Made by a program: the position numbers and the translations under genes
The notes under the pieces: model-generated
The model's database searches: none
What the model saw: the letters and a program-made list of their open reading frames with translations, nothing else
What the model was told of the DNA's origin: nothing
Shown here: positions 7,519 to 16,358 of the stretch, piece after piece
Numbering within the stretch: position 1 is the first letter of the stretch
Layout of the letters: each line of letters opens with the position of its first letter
NCBI GenBank assembly: GCA_030651895.1
Contig: JAUSBR010000010.1
Location: 186,001 to 250,000, forward strand
Source: Sideroxyarcus sp.
Lineage (GTDB): Bacteria; Pseudomonadota; Gammaproteobacteria; Burkholderiales; Gallionellaceae
Reading direction: 5' to 3'
Length of the DNA stretch: 64,000 nucleotides

Positions 7519-8667
7519 ATGGGAATGAACAACCAACCGCAATCCGAGTTGCAGCAACTTCGCGACCAGCTTCAATCGCTGATGGATGCGGCCCGTCTGA
7601 ACGAAAAGAAGTGGCGCCGGCTGGATCAGTTTGAAAAACAACTGATCGCCACGCGCACTTTGCCCGATCTCATCCGTTTGGTACTCGAAGACTACAAGAC
7701 GGCCTGCGAGACCGACGTGGTCACCCTGGTGCTATGCGATCCCGAATACGAGATCAGGCGCATCCTGGAAAGAGCGCAACCGGACTGTGCCGAAATCCCC
7801 GGCCTGGTGCTGCTGGAAAAGCTGCCGCCGCATGATGCCGAGCCCGCCCCTTATCTTGGCCCCTTCGACGCCGAAATGGGACGCGCCATTTTTGATCCCT
7901 GGCCCGTTGCCTGCCGTTCGATGCTGCTGCTGCCGCTGATGCGCCAGGGCGAACAGGTTGGTAGCCTCAACATGGCCAGCAGCACAGTAGATAGATTCTC
8001 TGCCGACAGCAGCACCGACTTTGTCGAACGGCTCGCCAACATATTCTCGATCTGTCTGGAAAACGCGCTCAACCATGAACGCCTCAACCTGATCGGCCTG
8101 ACTGATCCGCTCACCGGCATCTTCAACCGGCGCTATCTCGAGACCCGCTGTCAGGAGGAGATCGCGAACGTGCGGCGCTACCGTACTCCGTTGTGCGCCA
8201 TGTTCCTCGACATCGACAAATTCAAGCGCATCAACGACACCTACGGCCACATCATGGGTGACGAAGTATTGCGCACGGTCGCAAGCCTGATCAAATCGGA
8301 GTTGCGCAGCAACGACGTGCTGGCGCGTTATGGCGGTGAAGAATTCGTCGTGCTGTTGCCGCAGACCGGGCAGCACCATGCCTGCGAGATCGCCGAGCGC
8401 ATCCGCAGCACCATTGCCGCACAGCCTTTCCGCATCGACGGGCGCAACGAACTGCAGGTCACCATCTCGATCGGCGTTTCCCAGGCTGCCGCAGAACCCG
8501 AAGGTTCGGACCTGGACATCGCCCACAAGCTGCTTGTCACGGCCGACGAAGCCTTATACATGGCCAAGGAGACCGGGCGTAACAAAGTCGTCAGCGAGCA
8601 GACTCGACCCCCAACGGTCGTGGCGAAGCGCAGCCTCATCAAAATGCTGGGCTTCGGTTCGGTGTGA
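7519..8667 (+). CDS. GAF-like/DUF484 - GGDEF diguanylate cyclase
   Basis: 382 residues. A coiled-coil start (QLQQLRDQLQSLMDAARLNEKKWRRLDQFEK) is followed by a GAF/DUF484-like sensor of ~130 residues with LLLPLMRQGEQVGSLNMAS, and then a GGDEF domain beginning LTDPLTGIFNRRYLETR. The active loop is YGGEEF, a functional variant, and the metal/substrate residues in FLDIDKFKRINDTYGH are present, so it should make c-di-GMP from two GTP. No membrane segment is visible, so it is cytoplasmic. The ATG at 7519 lacks a strong ribosome site; a second in-frame ATG is two codons on. Confidence 0.88.
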   Translation: MGMNNQPQSELQQLRDQLQSLMDAARLNEKKWRRLDQFEKQLIATRTLPDLIRLVLEDYKTACETDVVTLVLCDPEYEIRRILERAQPDCAEIPGLVLLEKLPPHDAEPAPYLGPFDAEMGRAIFDPWPVACRSMLLLPLMRQGEQVGSLNMASSTVDRFSADSSTDFVERLANIFSICLENALNHERLNLIGLTDPLTGIFNRRYLETRCQEEIANVRRYRTPLCAMFLDIDKFKRINDTYGHIMGDEVLRTVASLIKSELRSNDVLARYGGEEFVVLLPQTGQHHACEIAERIRSTIAAQPFRIDGRNELQVTISIGVSQAAAEPEGSDLDIAHKLLVTADEALYMAKETGRNKVVSEQTRPPTVVAKRSLIKMLGFGSV

Positions 8668-8747
8668 TCGAAATGCGCTTTCGACAACTTGGCAAGCGAA
8701 GGTCTATTTTGTATTGTTAACTCGCGAATGAAGCCAGGAGACCAACC

Positions 8748-9446
8748 ATGAACACACTACTCATCACCGGCGCCAACCGCGGCATCGGTCTGGAATTCTG
8801 CAGGCAATATGCTGCTGCAGGCTGGCGCGTGTTGGCCTGTTGCCGCGATCCCGGCAAGGCCGCCGCGCTCAACAAACTGGCGGCACAGTATCCCGACCTG
8901 ATACAGGTCCAAGCCCTCGACGTCACCAGCCATGTGCAGATCGGGCAACTGGCGCGCGCACTTACCAATGAGTCGATAGACCTGCTCATCAACAATGCAG
9001 GCGTCTATCCGGAGTCAGACAAACGCGGCTTCGGCCAGACAGACTATATCGAATGGATGGCCGCATTCAACATCAACACCATGGCCCCGCTCAAGATGGT
9101 CGAATCGTTCGTCCAGCAGATCGCGCGCAGCAAACTCAAACTCATCGTCACCATCACCAGCCAGATGGGCAGCGTCGACGACAACGGCAGCGGCGGCAGC
9201 TACCTGTATCGCAGCAGCAAAGCCGCCGCCAACATGGTCGTCAAAAGCTTGGCCATTGACCTCAAAGACAAAGGCATCACCTCCGTCGCCTTCAACCCCG
9301 GCTGGGTCAAGACCGACATGGGCGGCCCCAACGCCATGATCGCGGTCGAGCAAAGCGTGAGCGACATGCGAAAAGTCATAGCCGGCCTCACCCCGGCGGA
9401 CACCGGCAAATTCATCGGTAATGACGGGCTGGTGATTCCCTGGTGA
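8748..9446 (+). CDS. short-chain dehydrogenase/reductase (SDR)
   Basis: 232 residues preceded by AGGAG. The N-terminal Rossmann motif TGANRGIGLEF binds NAD(P), NNAGVY is the structural NNAG motif, and YRSSK carries the catalytic Tyr and Lys. The C-terminus (NPGWVKTDMGGPNA) is typical of the SniffER/C-factor branch of classical SDRs. The substrate is unknown. The last 162 bp (9285-9446) are repeated at 11791-11952 on the other side of the next gene. Confidence 0.88.
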   Translation: MNTLLITGANRGIGLEFCRQYAAAGWRVLACCRDPGKAAALNKLAAQYPDLIQVQALDVTSHVQIGQLARALTNESIDLLINNAGVYPESDKRGFGQTDYIEWMAAFNINTMAPLKMVESFVQQIARSKLKLIVTITSQMGSVDDNGSGGSYLYRSSKAAANMVVKSLAIDLKDKGITSVAFNPGWVKTDMGGPNAMIAVEQSVSDMRKVIAGLTPADTGKFIGNDGLVIPW

Positions 9447-9525
9447 TGGGTGCGCAGAAGGGGAAGGAGCATATAATCCGCCCCAAGGCGATAGCCAAAG
9501 CAGGCGTTACTGTAAGAGAAAACAA

Positions 9526-11778
9526 GTGGCAGACCAAACGATTGCAAAAATAGAACGAGACATCGAGGCCGAGCAGGTCAAAGCCTACTTCAGGGATGTG
9601 AACACCCTCAATCTGGCAGGAGCGGTGGTCTTTTCGCTTTTGGTGTTTGCAGTGCACGAACACATTCCCCGATGGACCTGGTTGCCGGCCCTGATATGTA
9701 TCTACCTGATCACGGGCTACCGTATCCACATTTTCCGCCAGTATCGCAGGGCCCCAGACTCACGCAGCTCAGGACAATGGAGCAAGACTCAAACTCTGAG
9801 CACCGCAGCCGCCGGCGTATGCTGGGGAGCGGCGAATACGGCGATGCTGGCCAATCTTCCCGAGGACTACCGGCCTTATGTATTGACGGTCGCCACTGTC
9901 GTGGCGGCGACTTCCTCCTCGGAGGGCTTCTCGCTAAAAAATCCTCCTCGCTTCTTCATTCTCACCAGCATCCTCCCGATCGCGATATGGCTCCTGACGC
10001 TCGGAGACTGGACGTACGGTCTGCTTGCACTGATGCTGTTCGTATTCATTGTGGTCATGCAACCCATTATCAACACGAAAAACAGTGTGTTCGTCGAGAC
10101 GCAACGCCTGCGCTTCCGCAATGAGTATCTGGCCAATGAACTGAAAGAGAGTGAACTGCAATACCGCACGCTGGCTGATTCCGGGCAGGCTCTGATATGG
10201 ACCTCCGGCAAGGACAAGTTGTGTGATTACTTCAACAAGGTCTGGCTTGGCTTTACCGGACGCAGCTTGCAGCAGGAGATGGGGAACGGTTGGGTCGAAG
10301 GCGTCCATCCGGATGATCTACAGCACTGCATGGATGTTTATGAGTCGTCATTCGATGCTCGTAAGAGCTTCGGCAAGGACTATCGACTGCGCCGGCATGA
10401 CGGCGAATATCGCTGGCTGCGCGACGAAGGATGCCCGCGTTATAACAGCGATGGCGAGTTCATTGGCTACATCGGATATTGCATTGATGTCACAGATCGC
10501 AAGACGGCGGAGAACGCCCTGAAAGAAAGCGAAGAGAAACTGCGCGGTCTTTTTGAACTCTCACCACTCGGCATCGCCCTGACCGACATGAGCGGTCGAT
10601 ACATCGAATTCAACGAAGCCTTCCGCGCCATCTGTGGTTATCCGGCCGAAGAACTCAAAGCGCTGGACTATTGGACACTGACGCCAGAGGAATATGCACA
10701 ACAGGAAGCTGAACAACTGGAATCATTAGCCAAAAATGGAAGTTACGGCCCCTACATCAAGGAATATCGACAGAAGGACGGGAGCAGGATTCCGATCCAG
10801 TTGAATGGAACACTGCTGCATGGAAAAGACGGACAGCAATACATCTGGTCAATCGTTGAAAACATCACCATCCGGAATCGAATCGATGAAAGCCTCAGGG
10901 TCACTGCCAGCGTATTCAGCAACAGCCAGGAAGCGATCCTGATCTCCGACGCTGACAATAACATTGTGGACGTCAACCCGGCGTTCAGCAAAATCACCGG
11001 TTATGACCGCGAGGAAGTCATAGGAAAAAATCCGAGGCTGCTGAGTTCAAGGCGTCAGGACAGCAAATTCTATTCTTCGATGTGGCAACAGCTGACCAGC
11101 GCGGGTAGCTGGCGCGGCGAGATATGGAATCGACGCAAATCGGGCGAAGTCTATGCGGAGCAGCTTTCAGTCTCGGTCATCTATGACAATCACGGCAAGG
11201 CGCTGCGTTATGTCGCCGTGTTTTCTGACATCAGCCATATCAAGGAACATGAGGCAGAACTGAGCCGCTTTGCCTACTACGATACGCTCACCGGCATACC
11301 CAACCGGGTGCTGCTGGCAGACCGCATGAAACAGGCGATCGCCCAGACAGCGCGCGAGAAAAACATGATGGCGGTCTGCTATCTTGATCTTGATGGCTTC
11401 AAACTCATCAACGACAACCTGGGCCATGATGCAGGCGACCAGGTGTTGATCGAAGTGGCCAAACGCATCGAAGACACCGTGCGGGGCGGCGATACCGTCG
11501 CCCGGATAGGCGGGGATGAGTTTGTAGTACTACTGCTGGGGTTGAACGGACAAGACGAGTGCATCATCACGCTTCAACGCCTGCTTGCTGCCATAGCGCA
11601 GCCGATCTTCTTCAGGGAAGAAACCATCACTCTGGGTGCAAGCATTGGCGTCAGCATGTATCCGATAAACAGCTCGGATTCGGAAAGGTTGCTCAAGTAC
11701 GCCGACCAGGCCATGTATGCTGCAAAAAAGAGTGGAAAGAACAGATACCGTTTTTATAACCCGGTGTCCGTTTCGTAA
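9526..11778 (+). CDS. membrane PAS-PAS-PAS-GGDEF diguanylate cyclase
   Basis: 750 residues from a GTG at 9526. The first ~190 residues hold about five to six membrane helices (NLAGAVVFSLLVFAVH, WLPALICIYLITG, LTSILPIAIWLLTLG, LLALMLFVFIVVMQ). Three PAS/PAC units follow (about 205-330, 335-455, 460-580), each ending in a PAC-like stretch such as YIGYCIDVTDRK. The GGDEF domain starts YYDTLTGIPNRVLL and has an intact IGGDEF loop. It should be a membrane-bound sensor that makes c-di-GMP. The gene lies between the SDR gene and a duplicate of the SDR 3' end, which suggests that it was inserted, or that the SDR segment was duplicated around it. Confidence 0.88.
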   Translation: MADQTIAKIERDIEAEQVKAYFRDVNTLNLAGAVVFSLLVFAVHEHIPRWTWLPALICIYLITGYRIHIFRQYRRAPDSRSSGQWSKTQTLSTAAAGVCWGAANTAMLANLPEDYRPYVLTVATVVAATSSSEGFSLKNPPRFFILTSILPIAIWLLTLGDWTYGLLALMLFVFIVVMQPIINTKNSVFVETQRLRFRNEYLANELKESELQYRTLADSGQALIWTSGKDKLCDYFNKVWLGFTGRSLQQEMGNGWVEGVHPDDLQHCMDVYESSFDARKSFGKDYRLRRHDGEYRWLRDEGCPRYNSDGEFIGYIGYCIDVTDRKTAENALKESEEKLRGLFELSPLGIALTDMSGRYIEFNEAFRAICGYPAEELKALDYWTLTPEEYAQQEAEQLESLAKNGSYGPYIKEYRQKDGSRIPIQLNGTLLHGKDGQQYIWSIVENITIRNRIDESLRVTASVFSNSQEAILISDADNNIVDVNPAFSKITGYDREEVIGKNPRLLSSRRQDSKFYSSMWQQLTSAGSWRGEIWNRRKSGEVYAEQLSVSVIYDNHGKALRYVAVFSDISHIKEHEAELSRFAYYDTLTGIPNRVLLADRMKQAIAQTAREKNMMAVCYLDLDGFKLINDNLGHDAGDQVLIEVAKRIEDTVRGGDTVARIGGDEFVVLLLGLNGQDECIITLQRLLAAIAQPIFFREETITLGASIGVSMYPINSSDSERLLKYADQAMYAAKKSGKNRYRFYNPVSVS

Positions 11779-11790
11779 GTCTTCGTGTTC

Positions 11791-11952
11791 GTGGCCTTCA
11801 ACCCCGGCTGGGTCAAGACCGACATGGGCGGCCCCAACGCCATGATCACGGTCGAGCAAAGCGTGAGCGACATGCGCCAAGTCATCTCCGGCCTCACCCC
11901 GGCGGACACGGGCAAATTCATCGGCAATGACGGGCTGGTGATCCCCTGGTGA
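11791..11952 (+). pseudogene. duplicated 3' end of the SDR gene
   Basis: These 162 bp repeat 9285-9446 with nine differences, several of them at third codon positions, and keep the frame to the TGA. The encoded 53 residues start at VAFNPGWVKTDMGG and end DGLVIPW, as in the SDR. There is no start codon or Rossmann part, so it is a fragment. The rest of 11779-12090 shows no gene. Confidence 0.92.
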
Positions 11953-12090
11953 TACCCGCAGCGAACGATTAATAGAAGCCCGCAGCATCTGCACTGCCTA
12001 TGTGGGCGAACGCACGGTTCAGCGTGTCGGCTTATGGGATAAAAACAGCCGTAGCATATTCTTTGCAATTCACAACCAGAAGGACCCGCC

Positions 12091-12531
12091 ATGATCAAAC
12101 TCAAATTGCCACGTTTAGGTGACACCAGCGTCGAATTCGAAGCAGACAGCGTAATCAATTTCCCGGACGGACTCCCCGGTTTTGAGACATGCCACAGATT
12201 CAAACTGTTTCATGAAGAAGGAAAGCCAAGCATCAACTGGCTGCAATCGCTGGACAAACCCGAAGTGATGTTCTCCCTGAGAGATCCCGCACTGCTAAAT
12301 ATCTCGTACGATGTGAGCTTGTCCGATGCCGATGAAAAACTGCTTGAAAGCGCACCCGGTGATGAGCTTCTGATGGCGTTGATCGTGTACAAAGATGGCA
12401 AGGCAGAGAACAAAACCGCCGCCGTCCAGGCCCACATGCTCGCCCCGATCATCCTCAATGTCAGCAAACGGCGAGGAATGCAGAAAGTACTGAAAAACAT
12501 CGATGCACAGGTAGTGTTCAGCGGCACCTGA
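12091..12531 (+). CDS. fliW: FliW-like flagellar assembly factor / CsrA antagonist
   Basis: 146 residues. The FliW signature is near the start: VINFPDGLPGFETCHRF, then INWLQSLDKPEVMFSLRDP. In species where it has been studied, FliW binds flagellin and also binds the translational regulator CsrA and blocks it, coupling flagellin levels to translation. No csrA or flagellin gene lies next to it here. It is followed by a DUF2188 gene and a terminator, possibly in one transcript. Identification rests on family motifs. Confidence 0.85.
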   Translation: MIKLKLPRLGDTSVEFEADSVINFPDGLPGFETCHRFKLFHEEGKPSINWLQSLDKPEVMFSLRDPALLNISYDVSLSDADEKLLESAPGDELLMALIVYKDGKAENKTAAVQAHMLAPIILNVSKRRGMQKVLKNIDAQVVFSGT

Positions 12532-12584
12532 GATATCGGCAGGATCATTCAGCCGCTCACCCGGCCCAACAGGAGATAACCATC

Positions 12585-12791
12585 ATGACCAGCAAAAAGA
12601 TATTTGTCGAACAGCGCGCCCAAGGCGATTTCGCCGTCAGACGTCCCAACTCGGAGCGGGCCAGCGATGTGCTGCCCACACAGGCAGAAGCCATCACCAG
12701 GGCAAAAGAACTGTCCAATGGCGGGGCGCCCATCGTCGAACGCGTTCGCAATACAGCGGGCGGCAAACCGGACCAGTGGCGCAAAGCCTAG
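12585..12791 (+). CDS. DUF2188-family small protein
   Basis: 68 residues with AGGAG upstream. FVEQRAQGDFAVRRPNSERASDVLPTQAEAITRAKELSNGG fits DUF2188, a small basic domain in which a W/F-containing strand pair is followed by a helix. The family has no established function. The gene ends just before a terminator. Confidence 0.75.
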   Translation: MTSKKIFVEQRAQGDFAVRRPNSERASDVLPTQAEAITRAKELSNGGAPIVERVRNTAGGKPDQWRKA

Positions 12792-12818
12792 CCACCTAGC
12801 CTCTAGCTGCACACATTG

Positions 12819-12841
12819 ACTGCCCTTCGGGGCAGTTTTTG
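12819..12841 (+). terminator. Rho-independent terminator
   Basis: ACTGCCC - TTCG - GGGCAGT followed by TTTTTG. The UUCG tetraloop and T run are classic. Confidence 0.92.
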
Positions 12842-12876
12842 TTTTTGGGGGAAGGATTGATGCTTGCGGTGGCGGG

Positions 12877-12932
12877 GAAGGTCTATATCTTTTGGCATAT
12901 AGGCGAGGAGGGGATTTGCTGCTAGGCTTCGG
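12877..12932 (+). repeat. dispersed intergenic repeat, copy 4
   Basis: Nearly identical to 6365-6420, including the CTATAT/ATATAG stem and the TTTGCTGCTAGGCTTCGG end. It marks the left edge of the AT-rich defence-like cluster. Confidence 0.85.
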
Positions 12933-13027
12933 TGCGTTGGGATGTGGGGCGTAGAAAAATATTTCAAACCAGCCCCTTTAGTTCCCTTATGGCTTCAAAT
13001 CTCTAACTTAAGCAATGGGGATAATGT

Positions 13028-13621
13028 ATGTCCGGTCAAGACCTTCCAACAAAACTTAAAACTTTTGACAGTTCACGCCTTGTGGTTTGGCTAGCTTGGA
13101 TACTATCCATAGCAGGGTGCATTGTCCTGTTTGTGTATCTTACGTATATTCGTGCGTTTGGAAAATTTGGATTCAGCGAAAGTCAAGACGTATGGGGTCA
13201 ATTCGGCGATTTCACAGGAGGGACATTAAGTCCAATTCTGAGTTTCTTATCATTAATTGCTCTTGTATTGACCCTTACTCTTCAAAGTCGACAGCTAGAT
13301 ATTACGCAGGCAACACATGAAAACTCGAAAGCGGAGTTGGAAGCAACACGAGACGAGCTAAGACGGTCTGCTGACGCGCAACGCCAAACTGCCACTGCCC
13401 TTGAAGAGCAGGCGAAACATGCAATTATTTCTGCAAAGCTATCTGCGTTGCGTGCGGCGCTGGATGTTACAAGTGAAACGTTGCGACAAATGCAATCTGT
13501 TGGTGGGTATTCCGGTTCACCTAATATTCATCAGAGTCTTATTGCTCGTAAGGAGACTCTAGCAGGAGAGATTTTGAAAATCACTGACAATCTCTGTGGT
13601 AATCGGACAGAAACGCAATAA
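13028..13621 (+). CDS. PutAbiC-like membrane protein (putative abortive infection)
   Basis: 197 residues. Two membrane helices (about 20-42 WLAWILSIAGCIVLFVYLTYI and 68-85 LSPILSFLSLIALVLTLTL) frame the signature WGQFGDFTGGTLSPILSFLSLIAL, which is the hallmark of the family annotated as putative phage abortive infection protein. A coiled coil follows (LQSRQLDITQATHENSKAEL...). The cytoplasmic C-terminus is helical. In related proteins a role in phage resistance is proposed rather than proven. The gene is AT-richer than the flanks and precedes a methylase gene by 74 bp on the same strand. Confidence 0.75.
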   Translation: MSGQDLPTKLKTFDSSRLVVWLAWILSIAGCIVLFVYLTYIRAFGKFGFSESQDVWGQFGDFTGGTLSPILSFLSLIALVLTLTLQSRQLDITQATHENSKAELEATRDELRRSADAQRQTATALEEQAKHAIISAKLSALRAALDVTSETLRQMQSVGGYSGSPNIHQSLIARKETLAGEILKITDNLCGNRTETQ

Positions 13622-13695
13622 CAGACATTAGTTTGAATTTGAAGTTGAACCCTTCAATTGGGATTGAGCGGCAAAGAATTACATAAAGAGTTTAG

Positions 13696-14538
13696 ATGAC
13701 AAATATTCAGAATACGCAATTACTGTCAGATGCCATTACAGCCGTTACACCTTTCCTTAAGTGGGCTGGCGGTAAGCGCTGGTTGGCCCCGTCAATTCAA
13801 GAACAAATTGGCAATGTATCAGGGCGATATATAGAACCCTTTCTTGGTAGCGGCGCCGTCTTCTTTTCCTTGCATCCAAAATCCGCTCTATTGAATGATG
13901 CAAACACGGATTTGATCGACACCTATAAAGCACTGAAGCAAGATTACAAAGCTGTTCTGAAGCATTTGGCACACCATCAACGGCATCACTCAAAAGAGTA
14001 CTACTATCAGACTCGTGACTATGCGCCACGTTGCCTCTTTCGGCGTGCAGCGAAGTTCATATATCTGAACCGCACATGTTGGAACGGTCTTTATCGAGTA
14101 AACCTTAAAGGCGTTTTTAATGTCCCAGTCGGCACCAAGTCAACAGTATTGCTCTCCAGCGACAATTGGCCACAAGTTTCAGCATTACTTCAAAATGCCA
14201 AGCTTTCTTCTGGGGATTTTGAAAGCATTATTGATCAAGCAAAAAAGGGGGATTTAATCTTCGCTGATCCCCCCTACACGGTTAAGCATAATTTCAACGG
14301 TTTTATCAAGTACAACGAAGCATTGTTTTCTTGGGCTGATCAAGAGCGCTTGAGCTTGGCACTAGTCCGTGCCAAGGATAGAGGTGCAGATGTTATTGCG
14401 ACAAACGCGAATCATAAATCCGTACGAGAGTTATATCAGGACTCATTTGCATTGCATACAATTGAACGAAGCAGTGTGTTGAGTGGGGACCCAAAATTCA
14501 GAGGGCGATTTCAAGAGCTACTAATTCTTGCAAGATAG
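13696..14538 (+). CDS. Dam/DpnM-type DNA adenine N6-methylase (class D12)
   Basis: 280 residues. FLKWAGGKRWL near residue 20 is the SAM-binding motif of D12 methylases, and FADPPYTVKHN is the catalytic DPPY motif. FIYLNRTCWNGLYRVN and GRFQELLI complete the family pattern. It should methylate the N6 of adenine, often in GATC, but the site cannot be read from sequence. No restriction endonuclease lies next to it; the partners downstream are a membrane protein and a DGQHR protein. AT-rich codon use suggests acquisition. Confidence 0.93.
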   Translation: MTNIQNTQLLSDAITAVTPFLKWAGGKRWLAPSIQEQIGNVSGRYIEPFLGSGAVFFSLHPKSALLNDANTDLIDTYKALKQDYKAVLKHLAHHQRHHSKEYYYQTRDYAPRCLFRRAAKFIYLNRTCWNGLYRVNLKGVFNVPVGTKSTVLLSSDNWPQVSALLQNAKLSSGDFESIIDQAKKGDLIFADPPYTVKHNFNGFIKYNEALFSWADQERLSLALVRAKDRGADVIATNANHKSVRELYQDSFALHTIERSSVLSGDPKFRGRFQELLILAR

Positions 14539-14546
14539 GGGATGTG

Positions 14547-15098
14547 ATGGATTTGATCAAACGTGTATGGGAACTCCCGTTTAATTCGGAGCCGTGGCGC
14601 GCAGGGTATATCTGGTTTGCGTTAAATGTTATCTCAAGCTTACTGCCACTATGGGGAACCATTTTATTGTTGTCCCTTTTTAGCAAGGATGTTTCCCTTT
14701 ACGGAATGTTAAAGAACGGTGAGTTTGTTCTCTATACGGCCGCATTCTCGGGTGGTGCTCTGTACGTAATACGTCGCGACATTTTTATTAGTAGAAATGT
14801 TTCAAATGCGCTGCTAATTTCGTTACTCCTGATTAGCTCGATCATCTTTGTTGCGATTACCGTTTCATCAGTTAATGATCAAGGCGGAACATCGCATATA
14901 AATGAAACCTTTCTAACTTTGTCCAGCGTTCTTGTCTTTTCATTATCCGTCGTATTTTGTTTATTTGTCACTGTGGCTGATGCAGCAGGATTCGGAATAG
15001 ATATACCCGATGCCCTGAAAAAGGATGAAAAGAAGCTTGGCTCCGATTTCGATCGGCTATTGGCAGAAGCCGGTCATAAAGGAGATGGACATGAGTAA
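14547..15098 (+). CDS. four-helix membrane protein of unknown function
   Basis: 183 residues from an ATG five bases after AGGGG. Four hydrophobic segments can be seen: WFALNVISSLLPLWGTILLLSL, FVLYTAAFSGGALYVI, ALLISLLLISSIIFVAITVSS and LVFSLSVVFCLFVTVADAA. The last ~30 residues are charged and cytoplasmic-looking. It starts eight bases after the methylase stop and overlaps the next gene by eight bases, so the three genes are one translation unit. The placement suggests a membrane effector of a defence module, but no motif confirms it. Confidence 0.75.
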   Translation: MDLIKRVWELPFNSEPWRAGYIWFALNVISSLLPLWGTILLLSLFSKDVSLYGMLKNGEFVLYTAAFSGGALYVIRRDIFISRNVSNALLISLLLISSIIFVAITVSSVNDQGGTSHINETFLTLSSVLVFSLSVVFCLFVTVADAAGFGIDIPDALKKDEKKLGSDFDRLLAEAGHKGDGHE

Positions 15099-16218
15099 GA
15101 TCATCGTGCCTATTTTGGAAGTCAAGCAACCTGTAGGCAGCTTCTATTTAGGCGTCATTGAGGCTCGTGATCTTGTGGCTATTTCGTTTTCTGATATTAG
15201 AAGAACGGATGGACGTGATCTTGAACGTTATATAGGTATTCAGCGTGATTTATCTGAAGGTCGTGTAAGTGAAATAAAGAAATATGTGAAGAATGTTGAT
15301 GCCTGCTTTCCTACAGGAATTATTTTAGCCATCTCAAACGAACATGTTGAGTTAACGACAACAACTGAGGGGTTTCCGGCGCTAGCAGTTAATCGAGCGA
15401 GTGACATAGCAAAAATTATCGATGGGCAACATCGAATTGCTGGATTCGAGGGTTTTGAAGGAGAGCCATTTTATCTTAACGTGACAATTTTCATTGATAT
15501 GGAGCTTGAGGACCAAGCAATGATATTTGCCACGATTAATTTGAAACAAACTAAAGTGACAAAATCACTTGCTAGTGATCTCTATGAGTTCGCCGAGGCG
15601 CGAAGCCCGCAAAAAACGGGGCACAACATTGCACGACTAATGAATTTCAAGCAGGGCAGCCCACTTAAGCACTTCATAAAAATATTAGGGAAATCGACAG
15701 GGCAGGAGTTGGAATCAATTACTCAGTCTACATTTGTAGATAGGCTAATGAAGCTTATCTCCAGAGAGCCTATGCAGGACAAAGATCTAATTAAGCGTAA
15801 GCGCACCCCGGCGCGTGCCATAAGTGTTGATGAGCAACGAAAGCTGCTGTTCAGAAATTTATTTATTGATGAAAAAGATGCTCAAATAACAATGGTGCTT
15901 TGGGAGTATTTCAGCGCAGTCAAGGAGCGTTGGCCCGTCGCATGGGTAGACAGGAGTAAAGGGGCAATATTGGGCAGATCCACTGGCTTTGCAGCGTTGC
16001 TTCGGCTCTTGCCAGAAGTTGTGGTTAGGATCACGGCGAGCCCATTGGATCGTGATTCGTCCATTATTGATAAAGGTGAATTCTTGGCAATTCTCAATCT
16101 CATCAGAATTAATGATGATGAATTTGTATCAATAAAATACCTGCCAGGTTCAAGCGGCGAGGGCAAACTGTTTACTGATATGCTGAGCTATATTGAGGGT
16201 AAGCCGAAGAGATGGTAG
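15091..16218 (+). CDS. DGQHR-domain protein (DndB/DpdB-like)
   Basis: 375 residues from the ATG at 15091, with GGAG six bases upstream. The DGQHR motif (KIIDGQHRIAGFEGF) is at about residue 110, followed by the family pattern MIFATINLKQTKVTKSL. DGQHR proteins include DndB of the phosphorothioation system and DpdB of the 7-deazaguanine DNA modification system; some act as DNA-binding regulators. No other dnd or dpd gene is present. Coupled to a Dam-type methylase and a membrane protein, it probably regulates or executes part of the same module. Confidence 0.85.
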   Translation: MSKIIVPILEVKQPVGSFYLGVIEARDLVAISFSDIRRTDGRDLERYIGIQRDLSEGRVSEIKKYVKNVDACFPTGIILAISNEHVELTTTTEGFPALAVNRASDIAKIIDGQHRIAGFEGFEGEPFYLNVTIFIDMELEDQAMIFATINLKQTKVTKSLASDLYEFAEARSPQKTGHNIARLMNFKQGSPLKHFIKILGKSTGQELESITQSTFVDRLMKLISREPMQDKDLIKRKRTPARAISVDEQRKLLFRNLFIDEKDAQITMVLWEYFSAVKERWPVAWVDRSKGAILGRSTGFAALLRLLPEVVVRITASPLDRDSSIIDKGEFLAILNLIRINDDEFVSIKYLPGSSGEGKLFTDMLSYIEGKPKRW

Positions 16219-16310
16219 AGGTGATCGATATTGATTTGCCTGATCCGAGCATTTATTGAGCTTGAGTCTTTTTTCCATCTTGGCATAATCTGCTCCCGTT
16301 AATTCCACCC

Positions 16311-16337
16311 ATAGCCCTCGCATTTGCGAGGGCTATT
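16311..16337. terminator. terminator hairpin before tex
   Basis: ATAGCCCTCGC - ATTT - GCGAGGGCTAT, an 11-bp perfect stem followed by TTAATT. It separates the AT-rich cluster from tex. Confidence 0.75.
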
Positions 16338-16358
16338 TAATTCAACAAATCGAGAACC

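Noticed and set aside
4200-12932. Small genes separated by repeats as an integron cassette array
   Set aside because: The repeat lacks the attC core (GTTRRRY and its partner), and no integrase gene is visible.
13028-16218. Defence cluster as a Dnd phosphorothioation system
   Set aside because: Only a DGQHR protein is shared with Dnd; DndA, C, D and E are absent.
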